A stretch of DNA of 64,000 bases, from NCBI GenBank assembly GCA_041651995.1, contig JBAZID010000001.1, forward strand, positions 62,001 to 126,000, written 5' to 3'. A program made the position numbers and the translations under genes. The notes beneath the pieces were generated by a model. It did no database searches. It was not told the DNA's origin and saw nothing but the letters and a program-made list of their open reading frames with translations. Shown here in pieces: positions 1 to 9,100 of this stretch. The stretch's first letter is position 1. Every line of letters starts with the position of its first letter. This DNA is from Sulfuricella sp. GTDB lineage: Bacteria > Pseudomonadota > Gammaproteobacteria > Burkholderiales > Sulfuricellaceae.

Positions 1-402
1 TCGCTGCGCCGGGACTTCATGCTTTTTCAGTGCTTTCACCAGGAGATGCGCAATTTCATCACTGAAATCACCCAGGCAGATTTCGGGGAGAGGCAACAGC
101 AGCTCGCCCGTGATAACGTTGTTTTTGAAGCTGGACAACACGGATTCGAAATAGCGGCTGCTCAGCTTGTCTACCAGGCCCATTTCTCGCGCAACAGCGA
201 AATAGTGCGCCATATCCCGCATCGGGCTGTCCGGAGGGCCATACACGCGGGCAAAATAGCCAAATACCTGGCATGACTTGAGCGAAGCGACCTGTCTGAA
301 TCGCGTCGAAAAATTTCTCGAGGCGATCGCCTGCTCCAGCTCGCCTCTGCACAGTTTGATGTTTTCAGCTACTTTTTCTTTACTGAGCCTAGCGAGATTC
401 AT
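1..402 (-). CDS. hypothetical protein, 3' end cut by window edge
   Basis: An open frame of 134 codons runs from an ATG at 402 to base 1 with no stop, so the C-terminus lies outside the window. The protein begins MNLARLSKEKVAENIK and looks like a soluble, mostly helical protein with balanced charge. It has no signal peptide and no membrane segment. A weak AAGG lies about 8 bases before the ATG. I do not recognise the family. The next gene upstream on this strand is more than 370 bases away across a repeat-filled gap, so it is probably a separate transcription unit. Confidence 0.6.
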   Translation of the reverse strand, partial: MNLARLSKEKVAENIKLCRGELEQAIASRNFSTRFRQVASLKSCQVFGYFARVYGPPDSPMRDMAHYFAVAREMGLVDKLSSRYFESVLSSFKNNVITGELLLPLPEICLGDFSDEIAHLLVKALKKHEVPAQR

Positions 403-772
403 GGTATGGCCTTGGCTTTGTGAGTGCTGCCAATATTTCTCAATGGAGCGAAGCAATCTTGTTTTTCAGACAGCGTCGAGGCGATACTATTTATTTAATG
501 TGACCACATGTAGGTTGGGTTAGCGGCTTTACGGATAATTCGTGCCGGATCAATAATCCTATAAAAAGCAGTTAACCACGGAGTTCACGGAGAACACGGA
601 GTAAAAACCATAGATTGCATGATGTTTGGCATTCACCCCTTGGGTGAGGCCATATATGACCGCAAACCGCTTTTCTCCGTGCCCTCCGTGGTTATCGAAC
701 TGAGGTTTCCAGGATAAGTCAGGGTGCTATTTATATTGCCGCGAATCGACCAGAATGCTGCTGCATCCGCAT
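403..772. other. intergenic gap holding palindromic repeats
   Basis: No credible gene is present here. The gap contains one arm of the TGTAGGTTGGGTTAG repeat (509-530) and a larger inverted-repeat element (574-693). The part next to 403 would hold the promoter of the truncated gene, but I cannot pick out a convincing one. Confidence 0.6.
574..693. repeat. inverted-repeat element with AACCACGGAG ends
   Basis: AACCACGGAG at 574-583 is matched by CTCCGTGGTT at 684-693. The left arm continues with further 'cacggag' copies, and the right arm has 'ttttctccgtg' before it. The 120-bp unit has no coding capacity and looks like a small non-autonomous palindromic repeat. Confidence 0.6.
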
Positions 773-1441
773 TTAGCGCGGATTTTGCACGGGTGTGAAT
801 TTTTCCTCATCCCGCCTGTCCCGATAATCCTGCAACAGATTTTCCGCCTCGACACTCTTCATCTGGGTAAAAGGTTCGGCCTGTAGCAACGCGCCGAATA
901 TGCCCTTGGACTGATACTTGTCCATCAACTCGACATTGAGCTGGTGGAGCCTGGTGTTTTTTGTCTCGCACGCCTCGACCTGGCGGGTCTGGCGCGAAAC
1001 AGCGGTCTCCAGACGCACGATTTCCTGATCCTTGCGTTGCAGCGTCTGCATCGCTTCCGCTTGCTTCTTCGTCATCTCCTGCAACTCACTGGCGGACTTC
1101 TGGAGCTTGTCCGAGAGCTCGTCCTTATCCTTGTTCATGCCTTCCATTTTCTTGTCCAGGGTGGTCAAGCGGGCATTTGCCCTGGCCGCGCCGGATTCAA
1201 GACCAAGCGATTTCTTCTTCATCTCCTCCACCTGTCCGGCCAGCACGGACTTTTCCTGCTCCAGCGAGGATTTCTGCTGCCGAACCTCATTCAGTTGCAC
1301 CTGAACACGACGCAACGCCTGCCGGTCCTTTGACTCCTTGTTGTTGCCTGCCATTGCATCGGGCAACCAGGAAACGGCCAGGAATGCCACAACCGCCCCA
1401 TGGCGCAACAAACGTAAAACCATTATCTTCCGGTTATTCAT
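773..1441 (-). CDS. exported coiled-coil protein
   Basis: The protein has about 222 residues. A basic start and hydrophobic stretch (MNNRKIMVLRLLRHGAVVAFLAV) end near a DAMAG cleavage site, so it is probably periplasmic. Residues of roughly 35-175 are rich in Glu, Lys, Gln and Leu in heptad spacing, a long coiled coil. The tail is hydrophilic. The start at 1441 lies one base past the porin stop. A second ATG at 1456 overlaps the porin and would add five residues. It is the last gene of the TonB/ExbD/porin set. A periplasm-spanning or porin-linked strut is my inference; no named family was recognised. Confidence 0.75.
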   Translation of the reverse strand: MNNRKIMVLRLLRHGAVVAFLAVSWLPDAMAGNNKESKDRQALRRVQVQLNEVRQQKSSLEQEKSVLAGQVEEMKKKSLGLESGAARANARLTTLDKKMEGMNKDKDELSDKLQKSASELQEMTKKQAEAMQTLQRKDQEIVRLETAVSRQTRQVEACETKNTRLHQLNVELMDKYQSKGIFGALLQAEPFTQMKSVEAENLLQDYRDRRDEEKFTPVQNPR

Positions 1442-1442
1442 T

Positions 1443-2990
1443 TTAGAATTTCGCATTCAAGTCCATTTGCAGGGTATCGATCGCCAAGGTAGGTCCGTCG
1501 ATCTGGTTGCTGCTTAACCAGCGAAGCGACATCCAGGTGTTCTTGTCCAAACCGTAACTTCCGCCGAGGAAATAACCCTTGGCGTTGGTGCCGCCGAGGT
1601 GGAAGTCCGAATCGGTAAAGGCATCCAGCACGGCATCCTGCTGCAAATAGCGATAGCCGACGAAGGCCTGCCAGTCGTTGAACTTCTGGATTTTCGGATA
1701 GCCGAGGGTAAGCTGGGTCTGATAGCCTTTAACCTGCGGGGCAGGGGCCGACAGGCCGGTACGCTGAAGAATTTCATTCTGGTCGTATCCGATATTCCTG
1801 ACGTAGTCCGCTGTGACGATGACATGAACCGGATCGAATGTTGCGACATCCATGGAGGCGGTCAGGTTGATCTCCCTGAATCTGGAAGCAAGTTTGGGGC
1901 TTGCATCCGTAGCCGTCATGAACCACGAGTTGCCTTTCTGGCGGAACTGTGGCCGGGTGTTGTCAAAATCCAGCGCTCCAACCGCAGTGTCCGGTATTCC
2001 TTCCACATGCTCGTAATCGTAAAGCGCAAGTCCGATCTTGGCTGACGATCCGGATAATCCTTTCCACTCCATTCCGCCCTGGACGCCGTAAAGCCATTTG
2101 CTGGCGCTTTTGTCGTTGGTGGTCGGCGCGATATCCTGCAAGGGGAAAGCGCCCATGGTCAGGAAACCGGTATAGGTATCGCTGAGTTTTGGCCGCAAGC
2201 TGGCGGCAATGCCTTCGAAATTGAGGTCCTTGTCCCACACCAGATCGGTGCCAAACCAGGGGTTGGCTATCCGGCCGCCGGAAATGCTCAACCAGTTGTA
2301 GGGATCGACCTTGAGATACGCCCTGTCGACCCAGACCGAATATTTCTGGGCCGTGTTGCCAAGCGTCTGGTTGGTGGAAACCGCATCCTGGTTATTGCCC
2401 GTGGCAAGACGAATGCCTGCGGTGACGGCATCGGAAACCTTGGCCTGCATCCCCAGGTGCGCCTGGAGGCGCAAGCGATTGCGGTCTTCGCTAGAGTTGC
2501 CGATAGTGCTTGTGGAACTGGGGAATCCATACCAGTAATCCAGTTCGAGCGGGTCCGCGTTGCCTGACGGATAGCTGTCGCCCTGGTAGCGCAGCCGGAA
2601 ATCCCCTTCCCATGAAATGCGGCTCAGCCACCCGGGCAGCGATCCCGGATCGCCCCAGCGCTCACCTCTGGCCTGCGCCAGCACTTCCTGCTTGATCTGA
2701 TCACGCATTTCGCGCTTGACCGTTTCAGGCACATACGCAACACGCACCACGCCCGCATCGGCCTTCTTCTGTTGCGCCACCTTCTCCACGGCCGTTTTTT
2801 CGGCCTGGAGCACCAGGGTATCGGCCTTTTCCCGCGTCAACACACCCTGATCGACCAGCATGTTGATTAGATTCAGCGTTGTCAGCTTGAGCGTTTCGAG
2901 CTCTTCCCGCTCGCCAGCCCAGCCCGACGGAGCGGCGAATGCCAGCACCAGGCTGGCGGTGATCAGTTTCAATTTCATGTTTTGCTTCAT
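1443..2990 (-). CDS. putative outer-membrane porin
   Basis: The protein has 515 residues, with a signal peptide ending near PSGWAG. A helical segment of about residues 30-105 includes 'LINMLVDQGVLTREKADTL', the N-terminal pattern of the 'putative porin' (Porin_5-like) family. The rest alternates aromatic and polar residues (for example WEGDFRLRYQGD, RLRLQAHLGM) as in a beta-barrel, and the last residues are LNAKF with a terminal Phe. An AAGGG lies about 10 bases before the ATG. It follows the TonB gene by 95 bases, which suggests a TonB-linked outer-membrane channel. The substrate is unknown. Confidence 0.8.
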   Translation of the reverse strand: MKQNMKLKLITASLVLAFAAPSGWAGEREELETLKLTTLNLINMLVDQGVLTREKADTLVLQAEKTAVEKVAQQKKADAGVVRVAYVPETVKREMRDQIKQEVLAQARGERWGDPGSLPGWLSRISWEGDFRLRYQGDSYPSGNADPLELDYWYGFPSSTSTIGNSSEDRNRLRLQAHLGMQAKVSDAVTAGIRLATGNNQDAVSTNQTLGNTAQKYSVWVDRAYLKVDPYNWLSISGGRIANPWFGTDLVWDKDLNFEGIAASLRPKLSDTYTGFLTMGAFPLQDIAPTTNDKSASKWLYGVQGGMEWKGLSGSSAKIGLALYDYEHVEGIPDTAVGALDFDNTRPQFRQKGNSWFMTATDASPKLASRFREINLTASMDVATFDPVHVIVTADYVRNIGYDQNEILQRTGLSAPAPQVKGYQTQLTLGYPKIQKFNDWQAFVGYRYLQQDAVLDAFTDSDFHLGGTNAKGYFLGGSYGLDKNTWMSLRWLSSNQIDGPTLAIDTLQMDLNAKF

Positions 2991-3085
2991 GTTATTCGAA
3001 CCCTTCTGTTCCCTGATTTTGTTTGGAGCACTGATAAATCACGATTCATCAGCAGCCCCCTGGTGCTTGTTCAGCCGCTGTTCCA

Positions 3086-3724
3086 TTACCGGGAACTGAT
3101 GCGCAGCTTGATCGGTTGCGGCATGTCTTCTGGTGGCTCTTTCAAGCCCTTGAGACGCTCCAGGGCAGACTCTATCGCACTGTCGATCTCCGCCTTGCCG
3201 GAAGAGCCTGCCAGCTCGTAGCGCTTGATGCTGCCGTCGGAATTGACCCACAGCTTCACGATTGCACGGAACTCCCCTTTCGGCTGGTTCCGCGTCATGG
3301 CATCCTGGATCGCCTGCTGGATCGTACCGGTGTACCAGCCAAAGCGGCTGCCGCCACCGCCGCCGATCAGGCTCTTGCCACCCTTGTTGGCGCCGAGTCC
3401 AAAGCCGTCCGTACCCGCCGTACCCGCCGCGTCCAGCGCCAGACTCTGGCCGGGCGGCGGCTCATCGGGTTGCGCATCCTGCTGCGGCTCGGGAATATTC
3501 ACGTCCTGCTTGATTTCCTGTTTCTCGGGTTCCGGCGGCTTCTCTTCGGGCTTGGGAGGCGGCGGCTTGAGGATGGAAATCTGCTGAACCCTGGGCTTGT
3601 CCGGCTTGTCTTCATTTTTCATGAAACTGCGGATCATCAGCACCACGGCAATCATGAACAACAGCAGCAATATTCCGCCCGCCAATACGGGCAGCCGGCT
3701 CCGCAGGCTCTTCTTGGTTTTCAT
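3086..3724 (-). CDS. TonB-like energy transducer
   Basis: The protein has 212 residues. One N-terminal membrane anchor (about residues 12-32) is followed by a Pro/Glu/Lys-rich spacer (PPPPKPEEKPPEPEKQ) and a glycine-rich stretch. The C-terminal domain (about 125-212) contains IVKLWVNSDGSIKRYEL and IDSAIESALERLKG, typical of TonB/TolA C-terminal folds. The gene lies 10 bases after exbD and just before the porin. Its role should be to carry proton-motive force from the ExbB/ExbD motor to an outer-membrane partner. The partner is inferred from position only: either the porin or the two-partner secretion system upstream. Confidence 0.85.
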   Translation of the reverse strand: MKTKKSLRSRLPVLAGGILLLLFMIAVVLMIRSFMKNEDKPDKPRVQQISILKPPPPKPEEKPPEPEKQEIKQDVNIPEPQQDAQPDEPPPGQSLALDAAGTAGTDGFGLGANKGGKSLIGGGGGSRFGWYTGTIQQAIQDAMTRNQPKGEFRAIVKLWVNSDGSIKRYELAGSSGKAEIDSAIESALERLKGLKEPPEDMPQPIKLRISSR

Positions 3725-3734
3725 GTTGGCGCGC

Positions 3735-4139
3735 CTATTTGACCAGCTTCTGCGTCACCAGGCCGAGATGTGTAATGTCCAGCCGCCCCATCAGGTCAAG
3801 CACGTCGATAACCTTTTCGTACTGCACCTTGGCGTCACCCTTGATCACCACCGGCAGATCCGGCGTGATGGCCTTGTTTTGCCGCAACTGGCTTTCCAGT
3901 TCGCCCATCGTGACCGGGTAGGTATCGAGAAAAATCTGGCCATCGTCGCGGATCGTGATCGCCTTGGTCTTCGGTTTGGCGAGGTTGGGTGTGGCACTCG
4001 CCTTCGGCAGGTTCACCACGATACCCTGCACCGATGCGGTGGTCATGATGATGAAAATGATCAACAACACATACGCGAGATCGAGCATCGGCGTAATGTT
4101 GATCTCGTCGTATGGTTCGTTACCTTCCTGAGCTTTCAT
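3735..4139 (-). CDS. exbD: ExbD/TolR biopolymer transport protein
   Basis: The protein has 134 residues. A short cytoplasmic start (MKAQEGNEPYDEINITPMLD) leads into one membrane helix, LAYVLLIIFIIM. Asp20 at its mouth is the conserved proton-binding residue of ExbD/TolR. The periplasmic part keeps the family pattern, including IRDDGQIFLD and LPVVIKGDAKVQYEKVIDVLD. It sits 15 bases after the DUF2341-ExbB fusion and 10 bases before the TonB gene, forming the motor module. Confidence 0.92.
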   Translation of the reverse strand: MKAQEGNEPYDEINITPMLDLAYVLLIIFIIMTTASVQGIVVNLPKASATPNLAKPKTKAITIRDDGQIFLDTYPVTMGELESQLRQNKAITPDLPVVIKGDAKVQYEKVIDVLDLMGRLDITHLGLVTQKLVK

Positions 4140-4154
4140 TTATGCCAAGCCCCT

Positions 4155-5972
4155 TTAGCTATGCGTTTCCGCGATACGGCCGACGAATTCATCAACGAAA
4201 ACGTGCATGTCCGCAGTCAGGTTCTTGATCTTGCTGCCCAGGTAGTTGTAACCGAACAGTGCTGGAATCGCGACGACCAGGCCCGCCACCGTAGCCACCA
4301 GCGCGGCGGCGATACCGGGGGCGATGGCGGCCACGTTCACGTCGCCGGTAGCGGCAATCGCGGCGAAGGTGATCATCACCCCCACCACCGTACCGAGCAG
4401 GCCGAGGAAAGGTCCGCCGCTGATGGCGATGGTAAGCAGCACCATCAGGCTGTTGAGTTTCTGGGTTTCCCGCACCAGGGTTGCATCCAGGCTCGACTTG
4501 ATGGCATCGATAGCCTGGGGCGACAGAACCTTTTTGTGCCGGTCCGCCTTGCTGCCGAAGCGGTGAATCAGTTCCTGCGCACCGGTATGGTAAATGCGGT
4601 AAAGCGTGGAATTCTGGTAGTGATCGTGCTTGCCGAACAGCGCGGTGCTCAACGCGGATTCCCGCAGATCACTGTCTTCATCGCTATCGGCCTGATCGAG
4701 CCGGGTCGTTTCGCTGAGCTTCAGTTCGTGAAATGCGGCGACGAACTGCCTGTTGTCTTTCTCCGCCCTGTTGATCACCAGCGCCTTGACCACCATCACC
4801 ATCCAGCTGATGGCAGCCATCACCATCAGAATCGCAATCACCACCCAGCCATCCAGCGTCACCGAATGCAGAATCGTGGTGACATAGGAAGCTTCGCCAC
4901 TCTCGCCGCTCTCACCGCTTTCCGGCTCGCCGATGCTCACCATCTGGGCATCGGGGCCCTGCCCTCTGGCATTCACTTTCACCCAGTCCGCCGTGCGGGC
5001 CACGTTTGCCAGGCCGAGTTCGTCGAGATCGCCGCTGAATCCATTGCCAACGACTATTTCGCCCTGAATTTCAGGCAGGCTCGCATCGATTGCGGCAACT
5101 TCCTTGCCATCCACATAAACCGTCAGGCGTTTCTCCCCGGCCACTGCGACATGGTGCCACTGGCCTGGCGCAATCTCGGCGGTACGTGGCGTCTCCTTGG
5201 CGCCTTCACCCGCATCCGCCAGCGCATAGACCTGAGTTCCTTCCATGCCAACGGCAATGCGCTTGCCTCCCTCGCGCAGCTCGAACAACAGCGCACCCTT
5301 CTGCGGTGCGGCGATTTTCACCCAGGCCGAAAACGTAAAGCCGTTGCTGCCGCCGAACTTGAGGGAAGGCGCTGCCGGAATACTCATCAAGCTGCTGCCG
5401 TTGAAGCTCGCGCCCGAACCGATCAGGGAGCCGGTATTGCGCGTTGCGGTGAAACGTGCGGAATTGTTGGCATATGCCGTCTGGTCTTTAGGCGCGCCGT
5501 CATTTTCCGAGAAATGGTAATTCGCCACCTGGTTCACGTCGAACAGGGCCTTGGCATCTTCGCCAGTGCCGACTTTCTCGTTGCCGTAGTACATCCAGAT
5601 GTAATCGGTTTTCGAGGCCGGCTTCAGGTTCGGCACCTGCACCCAGATCAGCGCAACATCGTTTGCCGCATCGAATTTCTCGACCTGGTACTGGAGCGGC
5701 GTCTTGTCATCCGCCGCCACAAATCGGATATCCCCTCCATCCGGCTTGACATCGGCAAACATGAAATTGCCGCTGTGCAGACGCACCAGCACCAGGGATT
5801 GCGGCAGCGCCTGCTGGATGGCGGACCCGCTTTCCGTGGTATCGAGGGTAATTTTCTTGCGCCCCCCCCAGTCTCCATTGCCAAATGCGAACGCTGTCAA
5901 GGGGTTGATCGTCATGGCGGCAAGCACAAACGCAAGCGCTGCGGTAATGGTTTTTTTGAAGGTTGTATGCAT
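4155..5972 (-). CDS. DUF2341-LamG-ExbB (MotA/TolQ/ExbB) fusion protein
   Basis: The protein has about 605 residues. After a signal peptide ending near TAFAFG comes a DUF2341-type domain (about 30-125). A LamG/concanavalin-like domain follows (about 155-330, with GFTFSAWVKI, GQWHHVAVAG and VYVDGKEVA). A short Ser/Gly/Glu linker (GESGESGE) leads to three membrane helices of a MotA/TolQ/ExbB proton channel, with the motif GGPFLGLLGTVVGVMITF. The extra N-terminal part should lie in the periplasm, so the channel may sense or bind a glycan or surface polymer. The exbD gene follows directly. I chose ATG 5972, which has a GGAAAA before it; an ATG at 5987 is also possible. Confidence 0.85.
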   Translation of the reverse strand: MHTTFKKTITAALAFVLAAMTINPLTAFAFGNGDWGGRKKITLDTTESGSAIQQALPQSLVLVRLHSGNFMFADVKPDGGDIRFVAADDKTPLQYQVEKFDAANDVALIWVQVPNLKPASKTDYIWMYYGNEKVGTGEDAKALFDVNQVANYHFSENDGAPKDQTAYANNSARFTATRNTGSLIGSGASFNGSSLMSIPAAPSLKFGGSNGFTFSAWVKIAAPQKGALLFELREGGKRIAVGMEGTQVYALADAGEGAKETPRTAEIAPGQWHHVAVAGEKRLTVYVDGKEVAAIDASLPEIQGEIVVGNGFSGDLDELGLANVARTADWVKVNARGQGPDAQMVSIGEPESGESGESGEASYVTTILHSVTLDGWVVIAILMVMAAISWMVMVVKALVINRAEKDNRQFVAAFHELKLSETTRLDQADSDEDSDLRESALSTALFGKHDHYQNSTLYRIYHTGAQELIHRFGSKADRHKKVLSPQAIDAIKSSLDATLVRETQKLNSLMVLLTIAISGGPFLGLLGTVVGVMITFAAIAATGDVNVAAIAPGIAAALVATVAGLVVAIPALFGYNYLGSKIKNLTADMHVFVDEFVGRIAETHS

Positions 5973-6035
5973 CGGTCTATTTTCCATTTTCTGTATTACA
6001 AAGCTATGAAACCGTTAAGGAAGCGCAGACTCAAT

Positions 6036-6122
6036 CGTCATTGCGAGAAGCGAAGCGCCGAAGCAATCTGCAATTTATTGATTGCCAAAAAACAAGATTG
6101 CTTCGCTGCGCTCGCAATGACG
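6036..6122. repeat. REP/MITE-like inverted repeat
   Basis: CGTCATTGCGAG at 6036-6047 is matched by CTCGCAATGACG at 6111-6122. Inner pairing continues through 'gaagcgaagc' and 'gcttcgctgcg' and 'gcaatct' with 'agattgc'. The 87-bp unit lies between the exoprotein gene and the ExbB fusion and could form a long hairpin in the shared transcript. Confidence 0.75.
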
Positions 6123-6175
6123 GGGCTACGGAATAAATCAGCGGCTCCTTAAGGAACTGCGGAACAACGTGGTCA

Positions 6176-9100
6176 TTAATCACCCAGACTGATCACTTCG
6201 ACCGTGATAAAAGTCGGCCGGAAATCCGCCATGGCCTGCTTGATTTTTTGCAGGCTCTCGGAACTCGTAGTCAGGCCCCTGGTGACTTCGCTGGCAGCCC
6301 CGCCATCGGAAATAGCGGTAACGCCGCTCATCCCCGCCCCCAGGGCGCCGCTATTCGCTACCGGAACCCCCGTTGCCACACCGCCGAACTGAATGTTCTC
6401 CGCGCCCACCACGTGCAGCGCCGCGATATTCAGGTCGCCTGCCGCGCGAATGCCGGCATCGCCTGCATTCACCGTCCCCATGGGCGCGATCAGATCCGTT
6501 CTGCCGGCACTGATGCCGGGTTTCGCCAGCAGCACGGCAATACCGCTGCCGCTGACGGCATTGCTCGTATCGACGGTGACCAGGCCGGTTTTTGGATCGG
6601 TGGTGATGGTGGGGGGTGGCGTGGCGCTCGCCGTCTTCGAGCCCTTGCCGGCGTCGATGTCGCCCTCGGACGACCAGATCAGGATATCCCCGCCGCCCAG
6701 CGTGAACACCCGCGACTGGTTAACCAGGAAATTGCCGCGCGAGAAACTGCGGATGCTGCCGCCATCCACCGTGACAATCCCAAGTTCCGGGGCCTTCTTG
6801 TCGACCCCGGTAGTGCTGGACAGACCGGCATTCACCAGCCCGCCCGGCGCCATGAGATCGATGCCGCCACCCTGCACGGTCTTGATCTGGCTGAAGAACA
6901 GGTTGATGTCCCCGGGCGACGTGGCCGCCGGGAACAGGGCTGCCACGGCATCAAAGCCGCGATCGTAGTTACCGCCCTTACTCTGCTCTATCCCCGCCTG
7001 CTTCAATTCATCGAAGAACATCCGGCGTATTTCCTGGGCATAAACCACGGCGGCCGGAAGGGTACTCTGGCCGTAGGGGAACTTCGCCGGATCACCGAAT
7101 GCCGCCAGCGCCTCCGCTTCTGTCAGCGCTGGCTGTTTGAGCGAAGTGCGCACATAGTCAGCGAGTTCCCGGCGCTCAGCGGCACTGAAATATTTCTCCA
7201 CGAACAGGCTGTAGGCCGCCTCGCCCGCCACGCCCGCGCTCACCGCGATGCTCGCGCCGCCATGCGGCAGGGCGGCATTGTCGAGATTGCCGCGGCTGAC
7301 GAGGCCATCCGAGGTGCCAAGATCCACATTTCTGCCGGCGACCACCTCCAGCCGGCCCGGTCCGCCGATCGTCACGCCCTTCTTGTCGTTTGTCACAATG
7401 TTGCCGGCAGCATCCAGGGTGGACGCGATCAGCACGTCACGTCCGGCGGTGAGGCCGGTGACGTCGGTGCTCGCCAGATTCTGTGCGATCAGGTTGAAGT
7501 TGATGATGTCCTGACCGGCCACCAGTCGCGACTGTTTTGGGAACGTCATCTTGTAGGCGAAGTGTGAAGCATCGTCCTTGCTGCTAATGTCCCCCTCCAG
7601 CGCATAGACGCGGATGGGATTGTTGTCTCCCTCATGCAGCATGGTGCTGAAAGACAGGTCCTGGGAAGGCAAGGGAATGGTTGCAACAGGGAAAACACCG
7701 CCATCGGTAAAGGAAAAGATGGGTGACGACAGCAAAGCGGGATCGGCGTCGGAGACGGTCAGATTGCCCGCCAGGATGACTGAACCATTTGCCAGCAACT
7801 CCAGATTGCCCGTTGCCGAAGGGAACAGGGTCAGGGCATTCACCGTAACATCCCCTTGCAGCGCGGCGGCCCGCAGGGTGGGCGGGTAGACGCTCAGGCC
7901 AGAGCTATCGGCGTAAAGTTGCGGCGCCGCTGCCTCGATCGCGGCGGTGTCGTTGAGAAGATTGACATCCCCGGAGAGGGAGTTGAGGCTGACCGAGCTG
8001 TCCGCCGCGTAGGTGTAGAAGTAGGCATGGGCTTTGTCACTAATGAGAGAGGAAGAGCTCTTGGTATCCCAAGGAATCTGCCCCACGACCGTGGGATTGA
8101 GCACCGCGCCGATATTCAGGCCGCCACCCGTCTGCACCTCGAACTCACCCCGGCCCAGGGCGAGGATGGTGTAAAGAGTGGTATCGCCCTTCAATTGCTT
8201 CGTCCATGGCAGCAAGGCCCCCCCCGCGCTGATCGTGCCCTTGCCCTGCCCCACGTAGAACAAGCCGCCCGCAATATCCCCGCCGGCGCGCACCGTCAGG
8301 TCGCCGCCGCCATTCACATGGAGATTCGACAGCAGGGCGGGGTCGCCCGCCTTGCCGCTCATCCACCCGGTGGTGGGAATAACCACCGACAGGTTGTTGA
8401 TATTGCCGCCGGCTACCACGCTCACATCGCCGCCGCCCAGCGCGCCGACATTCTGCTCGAACTCGGGGAAATAGACGAACCAGGATGTGCTGAGGTTGGC
8501 GTAGCCGGAGGCAATGTCTTTTGTTGCCGATGTTGTCGGTGTTGCCGACGCAATATTGCCATTGGCATCCACACCGCTACGGCGGAAAAGCCAGTCGCCG
8601 ATCAATTGCGTGGTCGAATTATCGGCCAGCTTCATTTCCACATCGCCTTGCGCCCGGATGGTGATATCCCCGCCAGATTTTGGATAGTTGCCCGCCGCTG
8701 ACACCGTCCCCAACAAAAGCCCATACGTATCGGGGTAGAAATTGGCGGGCTGGATCAGGCCCTTGCTGTCTTTCGTTCCGGCCAGCAGGCTGTCCGGACG
8801 GCCGGCGGTATAGATCATCGATTCGGCATTTTTCAGTACCACGTCACGGCCTGCCGCGATATCGATATCGCCGCTGCCGGTGCGGATCGCCGTTATTTTG
8901 CTGGCAAGACTATTGGTAATAGTGCCATCGTTTGTGGTGCGGGGGATACCCTTCGCGACATTCAAACTGCCCTTGCCACTTTGCAGCAAGGCAAGGGACT
9001 CGACTGCCAGCGGGTTGGCCGCCCCCAGGTCGGCGCCCGCCACCAGCCGGTAGGACCAGGACGTGGTGTCGACCAGCGGAGCGCCAACAAACTTCTGCTC

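Noticed and set aside
3597..6152. A plus-strand open frame of about 850 codons
   Set aside because: It runs antisense to the ExbB fusion, exbD and tonB genes, which have clear motifs; its own protein is Arg/His-rich with no domain pattern.
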